From contig CM075346.1 of the NCBI GenBank assembly GCA_037693485.1, forward strand, positions 133,134,501 to 133,198,500: a DNA stretch of 64,000 nt. The letters run 5' to 3'. Shown in pieces: positions 1-11,112 of this stretch. The DNA is from Kitagawia praeruptora (lineage: Eukaryota > Streptophyta > Magnoliopsida > Apiales > Apiaceae). Under the pieces are notes generated by a model. It worked only from the letters and a program-made list of their open reading frames with translations. It did no database searches and was not told where the DNA came from. The position numbers and the translations under genes were made by a program. Position 1 is the first letter of the stretch; every line of letters starts with the position of its first letter.

Positions 1-229
1 GACGAATGTCTTTAAAACTCAAAAGATTTCTAGTGGATTTACAAGAATATAGAGCATTATGTACGTGAATTTGTGTCTCATTTGGCAGGATAAAACTAGC
101 TTTCCCAAAACCCTCTATTATATCTGATGTACCCGAAATCGTCCAAACATGTGAGTTGGTTTTAGTTAACTGTGAGAAGTATTTCTGATTTTGTAGAATT
201 GTGTGAGTGGTGGTGCAATTAGCAATGCA
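1..229 (-). pseudogene. copia pol start: protease and pre-integrase region
   Basis: The minus-strand frame reads CIANCTTTHTIL, then a stretch ending LLSFKDIR, which matches the protease to pre-integrase segment of the same copia group as the gag beside it. The aspartic protease motif expected here (D-S/T-G type) reads N-C-T, so the catalytic Asp is lost or displaced. The stretch 230-387 between gag and this frame was not resolved. The piece ends at the window edge. Confidence 0.6.
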
Positions 230-387
230 TAAATCTCCCATATTTTATGTTGTGCACATATATAAATGAACAATAATTTTATTAAATCAAACCAGGTACT
301 TAAAGCAAGAACATAAAGCAAGTATATGAAAATATGAAATTGAAGCAGATACATAAGGAACATGAATTCAAAAGATACATATGAAAA

Positions 388-1413
388 CTAGTCATCTAAG
401 CCATAATAAAGGTTAGCGCCAGTGTCTAGTTCATTTGAGGCCTTGTTGATTGGTTCATCATTAAAGCTAGCCAAATTTGTTTCCACCCTTTGCCTATTCT
501 GCTTTTTGGATGACTCGTAAAGATCTACAAGATGTCTGGGTGTGTGACAAGTACGAGTCCAATGCCCATGAGCCCCACATCTAAAACATATATCTCTAGT
601 ATCTCCTTCCTGTGGTGCCTTCCTTTTATTTGGCACCTCATTTTGCCACTTCTGGTGACTAGAGCTGTTGTAACCATCACGTTGCCACTTCAGGTGGGCA
701 GAGTTATACTTATTTCGAAATCGACCACGAAAATTTCCACGTCCGCGATTTCATCCATAATCTCGTCCTCCTCTATGCCCTTTCCCATGTTCATTCTTCT
801 GGAATGACGTGTTATGTACTTCAGGTAACTGGGCAGAGCCTGTGGGACGTATCTGATGATTTTTCAGCAATAACTCATTATTTTTCTCAGCTACAAGAAG
901 GAGAGATATCAGCTCACTATATTTTTGAAAATTGCGTTCCCTGTATTTTTGTGCCAAGATCATAGTGTTGGGGTGAAAGGTCGAAAGGGACTTTTCAATC
1001 ATCTTAGCATCAGTAATTTTCTCACCGCACAAGATCAGTTTTGAGCTTATTTTAAATAAAGCAGAATTATATTCAGCAACAGATTTAAAATCTTGTAACC
1101 TTAAATTGATCCAGTCATAACGGGCATGTGGCAGATGGACAAGTTTTTGGTAGTCAAATCTATCTTTGAGATTGGTCCAAAGGGTGGGTGGATTTTTGAC
1201 AGTGAGGTATTCACATTTTAAGTTTTCGTGAATGTGGTGTCTAGGGAAAATAATTGCTTTGGCTTTTTGTTCAACGGTTGTGGTTTTTCCGGTTTCTATA
1301 GTATCCTTTAGCCCGTTGGCACTAAGATGTAATTCTGCATCGAGTACCCAAGACAGATAATTATCCCCGGACACATCCAAAGCAACAAAGTCTAATTTTG
1401 CAAGATTCGCCAT
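388..1413 (-). pseudogene. copia gag polyprotein with one in-frame stop
   Basis: Starts at the ATG complementary to 1411-1413 (MANLAKLDFVALDVSGDNY) and reads in one frame to a stop at 388. It has the copia gag alpha-helical region (UBN2-type, about residues 10-190), then a Gly/Arg-rich stretch, then a CCHC knuckle CFRCGAHGHWTRTC. A TGA at 751-753 interrupts the frame inside the Gly/Arg-rich linker; the frame on both sides is the same, so this is a single nonsense change and not a frameshift. In a live element gag forms the particle and the knuckle binds the RNA. Confidence 0.85.
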
Positions 1414-1910
1414 TCTTGTTGATCAAACAAAATTCGGACAGGATCTCAACTAAATAGATTATATTGGGTTGTACCTCTTTCGTCAGATAAAGCTCGGGCA
1501 GAGACTCGTGCTGATAACGTATTATAAATCTTATCTTTTTATAACTATTAATAACATGTACACATGCAATTTGCAGAGAGAATGATAGAATAATCTGTTT
1601 ATGTCCTTTCCTCTACTTTACCAAAAGCTGTATTACAACTTCAATTTATAGACATATAATACCGCGTGTAAACAGCATCAACATGTGTGTTATGGTGTAA
1701 ACAGGTACAATTAAATCAAGCTTGACTAAATACTCCGTGTATTGGTAAATGAGCTGTTCTAGTAGCCTGCCTTGGTAGACTCCTTTTACTTTATTGACAA
1801 TCACATACTTTATTAATTGCTTTCACAACATCTTTGTAATAATTAGATAATTTACCTACCTTTTTCTAACTATCACATTTATATTTCAAACTATCAGTAG
1901 ATTTATATTT
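1414..1910. other. Non-coding, probably 5' leader or LTR of the copia element
   Basis: No ORF. 1495-1530 resembles the leader seen upstream of this gag type in plants. No paired LTR can be seen because the element leaves the window on the left. The remainder to 1901 is AT-rich with nothing recognised. Confidence 0.3.
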
Positions 1911-2624
1911 GAGTTAATTGCGTTTTGTACCTCCAAACTATCAACCAAAAATAATATTGTATCATAATTTTGGAAAAAATAGTTTGCTATCCATAACTTC
2001 AAATATGAAACCAGTATGCATCCCTTTGACCAATTTTCATTAAAGTTGACCATTATATATAATTAAAATAAATTAGGGTATAATCGGAATTTCATCATAA
2101 ATTTTAAATTTTATTAATACCTTTATTTTAAAATTATTTAAAAAATTATCAATAAATATTTTTACATTAAAAATTTATGTTAAGAAATTTATATTCAATT
2201 TTTTTTCCCTTTAATGTACACTAACATAGAATCATAACCTTAAAAAATTTTGTATGAAGCAAATTTCATATTTAAACGTTTGAATATAAATAAATATTAA
2301 AACTATTATTAAAATTTAAGAAAAAGTATGACATCACTATTTAACAGTTAATATTAGTAAATTTTTAAAAATAAATTTTAATAAATATAATTCAAAATTC
2401 GAGTTATTAATAGAAAATTTGAAATTCTGAAATTAGTAAATTTAAATATTCTTCTGAATTTTCAATTTTACCCCTACCAATTTTAATGACAAGGCTGGAA
2501 AATAGACAAAGGGTGCTTCCTAAAAACGTGGGTTAAAGTTATGAGGTGTAATTTATTTTTCTCAAAGTTCGGGTATAATATTGTTTTTGGTTAATAGTTT
2601 GAGGGTGTAAAATGCAATTAACTC
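1911..2624. mobile_element. MULE-type non-autonomous element, 714 bp
   Basis: Terminal inverted repeats of about 90 bp: the left begins GAGTTAATTGCGTTTTGTAC and the reverse complement of the right begins GAGTTAATTGCATTTTACAC. The 9-bp target duplication TTTATATTT is perfect (1902-1910 and 2625-2633). Long TIRs with a 9-bp duplication fit the Mutator-like superfamily. The interior is AT-rich without coding potential. Confidence 0.8.
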
Positions 2625-2635
2625 TTTATATTTTA

Positions 2636-2745
2636 GCATCTTTTTTTTTGCAAGAAAAATAAGAGTTTTCATTAATTTGAACAAACACACAGCCGGGACA
2701 AACCCCCAACTGGCGGTACGACCAGGTTGAAAAACAAAGACAAAC
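2636..2745 (-). mobile_element. Possible 3' end of a non-LTR retroelement (LINE-like)
   Basis: A run of nine T at the left followed by GC-richer sequence looks like a poly(A)-tailed 3' end on the minus strand. No reverse transcriptase or target duplication was found, so the call is weak. Confidence 0.3.
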
Positions 2746-3756
2746 TAAAACACTTAGCTCATTTGTTTCTTGACTGTTTGACAATACAGAACTGTAAATA
2801 TCTGTTAACTGAAAATGAAATCAAAGACAACCTAATAAATCCAAATTGTACCAACATCCCTGAATATAGTAATATCACAATTGACCTTAACACGTAAGAA
2901 CCATTAGTAGCCCATTGTTTAGATGGTGCACCCCAGCTATCTACTTGTCGGAAATCAGCTATAGACATGCCGTAAGTGAAAACTCCCCGAGTATGAACAT
3001 TCTCCTGTTGTGAAAGGTGAGCTCTTGCAATAATTATCACTGCCCCAGCCTCGATGCGGCCTTTCCAGATCTCTCGAGACTCGAGACATTAATTGAAACA
3101 TTCTCGAAGGACGAAAATAACACACCAAAACAAAACAAAATATATTTAAATAAACAGACCACTCCAAAAGGAGAGACAAACGCATAAAACGTTACTTCGT
3201 CCAAAGCAATACAATTCGAACAGTCAAAGATCTCGGATTGACACCAAATTATGATATGATGTTAAACAGGAGATTCTGAGTCTAAGAATTGTGTTTATTT
3301 GATATTTCGAGTTCCAAATCAAAGTAGATTTGAAAAGAAAAGAATTCGAATGGGTTTTTCCAATTTTTTTGGAAAAAATTCCGATTTATGAAAGGAATGA
3401 AAGGAAATTGTGAAGGTGGATGAAATCTTGATTAGAGAAGGAAAAGGGAAAAAAGTTGAAGAAGACTAGCTAGTGAGAGTCGACCCTGAAAGGGAGGGCA
3501 CCGGCGGCTTTGGTTTTTCTTTAGGCTTTAGTAATGTTCCTAATTTTCTTTTTTCTTATCAATGTTCTAACAGGAAAGAAGGATATGCAATAGATGTCAG
3601 TTTGATAAAGCACAAATTTAAATTCATAAAATTATAATAAAAATGCGGAATACAAGTATAATATACAATTTTGATTGTTATATAACATAAAACAGATTAT
3701 GATAAGCGAGTGTAATGCAGAAATTGAGTAACATTATATTAAATCCTTATATATTT
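2746..3756. other. Unassigned sequence
   Basis: The short ORFs here have no recognisable domain. Around 3235-3260 the sequence is reminiscent of a degenerate tRNA-Met primer site followed by an LTR-like start, so old retroelement debris is possible. Nothing else was supported. Confidence 0.3.
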
Positions 3757-4151
3757 GGGTGAAGGTCCAAAATAATCACCTGGGAAACTGGATGGCCCTT
3801 TTTACTGACGGGACACGGTACATCGTGTACCGTGATAGGGGATGTGATGCGGAGAAGCGTCCTCCGTAACAGGGCATGATACGGAGCTCCGTCTTCCGTG
3901 TTATGCATGATACGGTGGACGGTGTTCCGTGACAGTGCTGCGCACCCACCTAACACGGAACACCGTGTTCCGTATCATGCATAACACGGAAGACGGAGCT
4001 CCGTATCATGCATAATACGGTACACGGTGTACCGTATTAGGGTAATACGGTGGTCGAAACTCCGTATCCCGTCGGTATTTCGGGCCATTTTTTTCAAAAT
4101 CAGTATTTTGGGCAAAAACTTAGGAAAAATAGGCATTTTGGTAATTCTCTC
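3757..4151. mobile_element. MULE-type element with GC-rich palindromes, 395 bp
   Basis: The perfect 9-bp target duplication TATATATTT lies at 3748-3756 and 4152-4160. The left end reads GGGTGAAGGTCCAAAATAAT; the right end, reversed, reads GAGAGAATTACCAAAATGCC. The interior is packed with short perfect palindromes such as GGTACACGGTGTACC, CACGGAACACCGTGTTCCGT and GACGGAGCTCCGTC-like words repeated several times. No ORF of note. Its ends match the signature of the elements at 30775-31582 and 49217-50041. Confidence 0.75.
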
Positions 4152-4160
4152 TATATATTT

Positions 4161-5728
4161 ATATATAATAAGTATAAGAGTCAAGAGATGTACTACCAAA
4201 ATAATATGATCTAATAGATTATAAATAGACGATCAAGATTAAATCCCATTAAAAAATAATCATAATCTAAAATGTATATAATTAGAAAAAATTGCATTAT
4301 AAGTGAAATTTAAAAAGAAAATTGTAATATTAAAAGGATATATAATTAAAAATGGTTGTATTAAAATTGAATTTTAAAAGAAATTAAATTATAATTTGAA
4401 AAGGATATAATTTAAAAAGGTTGTATTACAATTGAATTTTATTAAAAATTTTATTAGTATTTAAAAAAATTCATATTTACTATTTGGGCGAGATATAGAA
4501 ATCAGATCCGGATGATTTTATAATCCACGCAAACCTCATAAAATTATCTTTAATTTAGTGATGATTTAATAATTATTATTCCAATGAAAATACTCAGAAT
4601 CTCAAGAGAAAAATGTAGTTACGAATTTTTAATTAATCCTATTTTATGTAAAAGTCCTACATTGATTATGCTTTTCAATGTAAAAAATTGAATTATATAT
4701 GATTTAAATAATTGATATATGCATTTTCGTATTACAATATAAATACACTTTTTAGTTTATGACATATTAAAATATAAAATATTTTTTATACTAGATCCAA
4801 CGAATTTCATATATTTATTCTAAATCTTTATCGTACGGAGTACCAGACTACCGATTATCAAAGTTTTGGACAAAATTCCTTTTACATTTATTACAAAATA
4901 CTCTTTAATTTAGTAATGGTTTAACAATTATTTTTCAAATAAAACTACGCAGAAACAAAAGAGAGAAGAAATTAACCATTTTTACGTTAAAAATTCTGTT
5001 TGATTTATAAAATCTATCTATACTTCGTTTTGATGATCAAAATACCCTCCTTACAAACTTTGGTAGTTGATAATCTGGTCTTCAGTACGATGAAATAAAT
5101 AAGTACCGTTTTGATGAAAAACAATGGATCTAGCATAAAAAATATTTTATTTTTTAACATGTAAACCATAACGTGTATTTATATTGAAATATGAAAAAGT
5201 GTTGTCAATGATTTAAATCATATAATGTGGTTTTCTACATTGAATAGGATTATCAATGTAGATCCACTGAATATGATTAATGTAAAAATTCATAATTATA
5301 TTTTCTCTTGATAGTATGAGTGTTATTTCGATAATAATTGTTAAAGCATCACTAAATTAAATATAATTTTGTGAGCTTCGCGTGGACCGCAAAATCATCA
5401 AAATATGATTTTTTGATTTCAAGATAGAGCCCAAACAGTAAAAATGAATTTTCTTAGTATTAATAATAAAATAAAATAAATTAAATTGTATCCTTTTTAA
5501 TTATATCCTTTTAATATCTTAATTTTATTTTTAAATTTTAATTCTAATACAAACTTTTTAAATTATATCCTTTTTAGATTGCAATTATTTTTAATATGAT
5601 ATAATCTTGATTGCATATTTTTAAAAATATTAGATTCGACGGTCGTGATTATTTTGGTTGTATAGTGACCAAACCAAAATTTTGGATAAGATCCCTCTTA
5701 TGCTTATTATATATGAGGATATAATTGT
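4161..5728. repeat. Long imperfect inverted repeat, about 1.57 kb
   Basis: 4165-4850 is repeated in inverted orientation in about 5070-5725, with matching outer ends (TATATAATAAGTATAAGAG against the reverse complement near 5700-5720). A further inverted match joins 4950-5060 with 5750-5870. The arms are AT-rich and diverged by small indels. It could be a foldback-type or MULE-derived element; the element class was not settled. Confidence 0.6.
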
Positions 5729-6001
5729 ATTTGGTTGTTAGTAGAATTACCTTAAAATAATTACAAGAGTATTTTGATAATCAAAACGAATTATAAGTAG
5801 AATTCATAAATCAAATAGAATTTACAGCATAAAAAATCATCAATTTCTTATCTTTTTTGTTTTTGCGTAGATTTAATTAGGAAAAAATTATTAAATCCTA
5901 TATTAAAAATTATTTTGATAATTTCACATGCGTTGTAATCGTCCAAATTAAATTTTAAGAATTCAAGATAAAGTACAAATATTAAATCGAATGTGTAAAA
6001 T

Positions 6002-6004
<3 letters not shown>

Positions 6005-6037
<33 letters not shown>
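6005..6037. repeat. (TA)n microsatellite
   Basis: About 16 uninterrupted TA units. Confidence 0.95.
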
Positions 6038-6115
6038 AATTTTTAATAACAATTTGATATGTAAATTTATAACATATAAAATTAGAAAATTAATATATTT
6101 ATAGATATTAAAAAA

Positions 6116-6145
6116 GAACCGTACATTGTACGGGTTATAAGTTAG
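6116..6145 (+). mobile_element. Helitron-like 3' terminus (remnant)
   Basis: The hairpin word CCGTACATTGTACGG is followed about 11 nt later by TTAG then T. This is the layout of plant Helitron 3' ends (hairpin, short spacer, CTRR, T), with C changed to T in the CTRR. No 5' end was found. Confidence 0.4.
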
Positions 6146-6303
6146 TATTGAAATAATATTTTTAGTAAATAAATATTTAATTTCGGGAAATAAATTGTGT
6201 AAAATAAAGATGCATGCTGCAAAATAATTACTCCCTTTAATTTAAAATATATTAAACCAAAAATCAAAAGAAATATGAAGATGTGCAATGAAAGTGAGTC
6301 GGC

Positions 6304-6374
6304 TACGTGGTCACGTGCTGTATGTCTGTCCACTTATGCCTCTGATGTGGACATCGCACACCAACGGGTCCCAC
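6304..6374 (+). promoter_or_regulatory. G-box/ABRE-like pair and TCP-like site upstream of ACR9
   Basis: TACGTGGTCACGTG at 6304-6317 holds two ACGT cores, one inside a CACGTG G-box. GGGTCCCAC near 6366-6374 fits the class I TCP site GGNCCCAC. Both lie 170-240 bp before the start codon. Function is inferred from motif only. Confidence 0.4.
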
Positions 6375-6433
6375 ACTCAACATCCCCGCAGACAAAAATC
6401 CTCTCTCTCTCTCTCTCACACATTTCCCCCAAT

Positions 6434-6494
6434 CATTTCATATAAATAGAGCAGATGGAAAAAGGAGAGGTATCAATATCATTTCATATAAATA
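6434..6494 (+). promoter_or_regulatory. Duplicated TATA region of the ACR9 gene
   Basis: TATAAATA occurs at 6441-6448 and again at 6487-6494, each inside the same word ATCATTTCATATAAATA, so the core promoter is directly repeated 46 bp apart. A CT-rich tract lies just upstream (about 6400-6418). The second box is only 47 bp from the ATG, so a transcript from it would have a very short leader; the first box gives a more usual one. Confidence 0.5.
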
Positions 6495-6540
6495 GGCTCC
6501 GTTTCACCTGAAACCCATACGCCGTCGTTTTTATAAACCA

Positions 6541-6750
6541 ATGGCGATTCCGTGCTGGGACGACGTCGTTCTTATCGAGAAAGAAAAGACCTCCGGAGAT
6601 ACAACCGTTATAACGGTTAATTGTCCCGATAAAGCTGGACTTGGTTGTGACCTCGCCAGAATTGTCCTCGAATTTGGCCTCTTCATCTCCCGTGGAGGTC
6701 ACCTCTCTCTCTCTCTCCCTCTCTCTCTCTCTCTCGCTATCTCTCTCTCT

Positions 6751-6789
<39 letters not shown>

Positions 6790-9444
6790 TGTGTATATAT
6801 ATTTGTATTTGTTCTTGTTTTTAATGAATTAATTTCATTATTAGCCTATGTTGCATCTTGCGTGTCTTTGCATTTCATGATTTATTTTGCTATGAGAAAA
6901 AGGACTAGCGGCGCAGTTTGTTGCTCGTTTGCATTTTATGTCGGTGTAATTGTGTTATGAGTTGTGTAGACGTGATTAGGTTTAACTCGGCGTAATTGTG
7001 TTTGTTATGAGTTGTGTTTTCGAAATAAGTTCTAGCCTATTTACATCATATGAAGAAGCTTAAGTCGGTTTTACGGTTTATTGAGTGAAAATATGTGAAA
7101 ATATTTGTACGGTTGATTGTCCGGGCATAATAGTAGTTTTTGTGCTTTTGAGCTGAAATTGATTCATAAGCTGGCTGCATCTGTTTGGACACTCGTTTGT
7201 GGAAGATATGGATTATGATAATAATGTTTATTATCATGTTTTCAAAAAGAAGCTTTAGCCTATTTATTTATGTCATATCTGAATAAGTTTAAGTCGGTTA
7301 TACAGTTAATAGAGTGGAATTCTGCTTACGGTTGATTTCCCGGGCTTTACTATGTGAAATGCTGTATTGTGATAAGAGTAGATTTTTGTGCTTTTCCGCT
7401 TGAGCTGAAATTGATTCGTTAGTTGGCTGCATTTGTTTGGACACTCTTTTGCGGAAGATATGGATAATGGATATTGATATTATTGATGATGTTGGTTGTC
7501 GTTTCGCGCTGCCTGTTTGGCGTTTTGTTGTTTTTTCTTACTTATGATGCTTTTTTTATTAATATGTTAAGTTGTTTATGACTTCAGATTTCTCTACTGA
7601 TGGGAAATGGTGTTACGTAGTATTGTGGGTTGTTCCGCGCCCTATCTCGTTGAAAGTTGATTGGGAGAGCTTGAAAAACCGGCTTTTATCTGCCTGTCCT
7701 TCGTGTTTGCCGAAGTTTTACTTGAATCAATCAAGCAACAGTTCTCAACCACCTCCGTTGTATCTTTTGAAGGTCTTCTCTCTGGATCGTAAAGGTTTAT
7801 TACATGGTAATTTCCAACATTTTTCTCCTTGTTAGTTTTTTCAGATAATTTCGTATGTTTTCTGACATAGTTCTTTGTTCGTGTAGATGTTACGAAAGTG
7901 CTATCTGAGCTTGAGTTGTTGATTCAAAGAGTAAAAGTGATGACGACCCCAGATGGCAAAGTCTTGGACCTTTTCTTAATTACAGATGTCATGTAAGTTA
8001 TTGAAAAGATCATTTTGAGTAACAAAATGCCTTTAGTTATTATTTCTCAATTTATAATTTCCAGTTAGGATACATAGTTGACCTTTGCGGTGGACTTCTC
8101 TTTCTAGACTGTTTTGGGATACTTATGTTTTCATTCATAAGTGGCTCCTTTTTCTCCTTGTCAAGATTTCTAATTTGGCATCTCCTTTCTTGCAGTCCAT
8201 ACTTTAGAATGTGTTTTCTAGTGCACTTCTATCTTTTCAACATTTCGATCATCCTGAAGTAGAGTTACGACTAATGACATTTTAAGTAGTTTTTTCTAAC
8301 CTCTATTTATGTTTTTTCATATCAGGGACTTGCTACACATGAAAAAGAGACGAGATGACACTTGTGAACATATCAATGACGAAATAGGAGAGGATTGTAT
8401 CAGCTGCGAACTTGAACTGGCAGGTCCCGAGTACGAAAGTCAGCTGGGTTTATCTTCTCTTTCTAAAGCAGTTTGTGAAGAATTGTTTTGTTGTGAGCTT
8501 TCTGATAGAGAAGCTTGTTCACAAGCCCTAAGTGCTGACATAACTAAAGTTAAGAAGGCCACTATCACAGTGGATAATCATCTGAGCCCAGCGCACACCT
8601 TGCTTCAAATACAGTGTGTTGATCAGAAGGGACTTATCTATGATATTTTGAGAACTGCAAAGGACTGTAATATTCAGGTATATCAACTTGATTTCCTTGT
8701 AACTTGATTCCACCTGGTATCAGAATTGCATAACTTAAGATGCAGGGAAAGCTAATTGTTGGACTTTTTTCTTCCCTTGTGGGAGTTTTTGCATGTAGGG
8801 ATGGCAAGTGATCAGTAGCTAAGGTTTAGCTTTGGTTTCTTGTCATTTGGCTAATGACAGCTTTGTCTTTTTTAGATTGCGTATGGAAGAGTCCCTCCAA
8901 GTGTAAAGGGCTATCGTACTCTGGACTTGTTCATTCAAAAAACAGATGGAGGAAAGATTGTAGATCGTGAGTTTCAGGATACCTTGTGTTCCCGTTTGAA
9001 GGAGGAGATGCTGCATCCATTGCGAGTCACCATCACCAATCGAGGTCCAGACACTGAACTTTTGGTTGCTAATCCAGTTGAATTATCAGGAAAGGGAAGG
9101 CCTCGTGTTTTCTATGATGTAACATTTGCATTGAAGATGCTAGGGATATGTGTCTTCTCAGTGAGTAGTCTCACACTCAGACTTCTTTGTCTTTCTTACT
9201 CGCATTCTGCATCTTGATTAAAACTGCAATTCAATTCGTTCTCTCCGAAGTTGGCACAGACATGTATTAATTAACAGTATCTGTTTTTTTTATGTAGGCT
9301 GAAATTGGAAGACATTCAACAACAGATCGCCAGTGGGAGGTTTACAGATTCCTCTTGATTGACAGCCGCGAATTTCCGCTAGCTAGTAAACGAGCTAAGA
9401 ATGAGATTGCGGATAGAGTGAGGAGAACACTGATGGGCTGGTGA
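6541..9444 (+). CDS. ACR9: ACT domain-containing protein, ACR9-like (six exons)
   Basis: Exons by GT-AG junctions and unbroken frame: 6541-6697, 7588-7806, 7887-7992, 8326-8677, 8876-9160, 9298-9444, giving 421 residues. The ACR family carries four ACT repeats and no catalytic domain; ACT modules bind amino acids, and family members are proposed amino-acid sensors. The repeats fall roughly at residues 20-100, 115-190, 255-330 and 335-415. Supporting blocks are VITVNCPDKAGLGCDL near the N-terminus, VDQKGLIYDILRTAKDCN before exon 5, NRGPDTELLVANPVELSGKG and the ending TLMGW. The blocks LLSACPSC and REFPLAS favour ACR9 over its paralogue ACR10, from memory of the Arabidopsis family. The ATG was chosen because no in-frame start precedes it and the N-terminus fits the family. 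Intron 1 holds a CT microsatellite and a tandem duplication. The gene looks intact and is the only full-length single-copy host gene here. Confidence 0.92.
6702..6787. repeat. (CT)n microsatellite in ACR9 intron 1
   Basis: A CT/CCCT tract begins 5 bp after the exon 1 donor site. Small ORFs predicted through it are artefacts of the repeat. Confidence 0.95.
7038..7473 (+). repeat. Tandem duplication inside ACR9 intron 1
   Basis: About 7038-7215 and 7259-7473 are diverged copies. Shared words in the same order include TTTAAGTCGGTT-like, ACGGTTGATT, GAGCTGAAATTGATTC, TTTGTTTGGACACTC-like and GGAAGATATGGATAATG. It lengthens the intron without touching exons. Confidence 0.75.
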
Positions 9445-10463
9445 GAGAACGTTTGGAAATCTGAAGGGCTTACATTACTTTTGAGTAAATGCATATTTGC
9501 ATTGACAGTATCTCTTATATGGCACTGGAGATACTCACCAGCCATGAGTTGATGTGCCAGGCTGGCACCGCCCTATCTCTTGCTGATGCAAGATAAACGT
9601 TGGCCGGCCAAAGTGGATGCATGGGCAGTCAAGTGTTAATGAGAGCTAGCCAAAGAATTATGCCAGACTTTACCTTTCTCTTGTTGACTTTCTTTGTTTT
9701 TTAAAGAAGCTTTTGCTTTGTGTATACAATTATAGATAGCAATCTTTGTAGGATTTGGCGGGCTTGTTGTGTATGTTGTGCTTCTCTTCAATGACAGTAA
9801 TCTGGTAAAACTGATATGATCGAGTCTTTAGCGAAAATTGAGACTAGTGAAATTCACAGAAAACAAAGGTGAGTTTACTGTGAAGTTTGAAATACCTGAC
9901 ATGATTTTTATGAACGGGGACAAAGTCTGCCCATTATTATTATATCCGACCCGATTCAAAGTCTCCCTCCCAAATAGATGTCATCTTTTGATTCTTTACC
10001 CGTTCATGAAATAGTACCTTTTCTTTTACCTGAATTTATGCCAACTTATTTTCAATTTTTTACCTTCCCCTACCACAATTGACAAAGGTGAAGGATTGAA
10101 AAGAAGTATGTTAAGTTTCAGTATTGATATAATAAGGTATTTAACACATTTCTCTCAAAAATCATTGGGGGCAGAATATTCATTGGTGAATGTACTAAAT
10201 CCCTGTGTTGTGGATTTGTCGCCTGAGAGGGAAAATCTGCAGAACTATTTTCTCATTTTCGAATATAGTTTACGACAGACCTAAACTTTGGCGTACAGAG
10301 TCTATCATGTCGTTACCTCTTTGAACTCCAAGACTACAAGATAATAAATAGGATTTGGATTAGGGATGGCAAACGGATCAAAGGACCATCACCCCCTTTC
10401 TACTCTCTCGCCTTTTTTCCTTTGCAACATGTTCAAGTGTTTAAAAAAACAAAATAAAAAATT
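9445..10463 (+). other. ACR9 3' flank, no further gene
   Basis: The 3' untranslated region of ACR9 probably occupies the first few hundred bases. From about 9490 the sequence is duplicated at 32385 onward. No ORF with recognisable content was found. Confidence 0.5.
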
Positions 10464-10536
10464 GGTCTCGGAGAGATTTGAACTCGCGACCCCCGGCTCA
10501 TTAGACCGGTGCTCTAACCAACTGAGCTACGAGACC
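10464..10536 (-). tRNA. tRNA-Ile (anticodon AAT)
   Basis: A 73-nt cloverleaf: 7-bp acceptor stem GGTCTCG/CGAGACC without mismatch, D arm GCTC/GAGC, anticodon stem CCGGT/GCCGG with a closing T-G, loop CTAATGA giving anticodon AAT, 5-nt variable region, T loop TTCAAAT. The T stem GCGAG/CTCTC has one C-T mismatch and the B box departs from consensus. The A box is good. A run of six T follows the 3' end, as for RNA polymerase III termination. The second copy is at 33476-33548 with the same mismatch. Confidence 0.85.
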
Positions 10537-10650
10537 TTGACAATTTAACAGTTAAATAATATTTATTTAATTTTTTACTTGTACTATATATAGATATTGT
10601 TAAAATAATTTGTTCAGTGTTTTTTGTCAATAAGCCACAATTACAGATGT

Positions 10651-10911
10651 TTAAATTCGTGTAACTAGCTTAGTGTTGAGTGTTTTGTCAAAATATTTTG
10701 GACCATTGTAGGCATTTGTAGCTTCCAATAATTCGAGGTCCATCCTCTGTTGCTGAGTTGTGTCATTAGCCTCTGCCATATTGACTCTGGTGAAACTTAC
10801 TGGATTTACTGGTATATTCCAAGCCAAGTCATGTGTTGCCCGTTTCTTCCTTTGCATGCTCCTGAGTCTTTCAACCTTCGTTATAAAGCATTTTGACAAC
10901 CTTTGTCTCAA
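10651..10911 (-). other. Unrecognised ORF fragment, shared by both duplicate copies
   Basis: An 86-codon frame on the minus strand with a plausible protein composition (a basic stretch RLRSMQRKKR, then HDLAWNIPVNPVSFTRV, then QQQRMDLELLEAT). It is kept for about 70 codons in the duplicate at 33691-33915. The segment around MDLELLEAT faintly recalls the C-terminal part of Ty3/gypsy polyproteins, but I would not assign it. It abuts the broken ECI fragment, so it may be debris at the breakpoint. Confidence 0.3.
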
Positions 10912-10949
10912 TTGTTATTCAATAACAAAAAAAAAACCTTCAAATATTT

Positions 10950-11112
10950 GTTGATAAGGGCAGCAAAAGTGGAAGGTGTGGCGGTGATTTCAGAGCGTAT
11001 GCGATGAAGAGCAGCTGAGATGGAGTCTACAAGAAATGGGTTGAGACGGTGATCATGGTTACCTGTAAGAGTTGAGAATGTAAGCACTTCTGCGTTTCTC
11101 CAAGGTACACAT
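10950..11112 (-). pseudogene. Truncated, frameshifted enoyl-CoA isomerase fragment
   Basis: Starting at the ATG complementary to 11110-11112 it reads MCTLEKR like the intact ECI genes, but one extra base after about codon 13 throws it out of frame. In the shifted frame NHDHRLNPFLVDSISAALH continues the ECI match. It ends near codon 60 and runs into unrelated sequence. Its upstream region matches that of ECI-3 (57110-57330), so it is a truncated paralogue and not part of ECI-1. Confidence 0.8.

Larger units (their letters stand above)
1..1413 (-). mobile_element. Degenerate Ty1/copia element, gag and start of pol, cut by window edge
   Basis: Read on the minus strand, this stretch encodes a copia-type gag with a CCHC zinc knuckle (388-1413) and then the start of pol (229 down to 1). 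The element runs off the left edge, so integrase and reverse transcriptase are not visible. Right of the gag start, 1495-1530 has the untranslated leader look of this gag type, but I could not define an LTR edge or a target duplication. It is a decayed copy: gag has an in-frame stop and the protease active site is altered. Confidence 0.8.
5729..6300. other. AT-rich upstream flank
   Basis: No gene. It contains the outer arm of the inverted repeat (to about 5870), a TA microsatellite (6005-6037) and a Helitron-like terminus (6116-6145), listed separately. The rest shows nothing. Confidence 0.4.

Noticed and set aside
2955..3185. 76-codon minus-strand ORF with hydrophobic start as a signal-peptide protein
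   Set aside because: No conserved motif, AT-rich flank, overlaps another unrelated frame.
3780..4080. CRISPR-like array because of regularly repeated GC words
   Set aside because: The words are palindromes of varying sequence without constant repeats or unique spacers, inside a transposon with a 9-bp duplication in a plant genome.
6541..6960. ORF of 139 codons from the ACR9 start running through the CT repeat
   Set aside because: Only the first 52 codons are exon 1. The Ser/Leu-rich remainder is the intronic CT microsatellite; a GT donor at 6698 and a matching exon 2 give the family protein.
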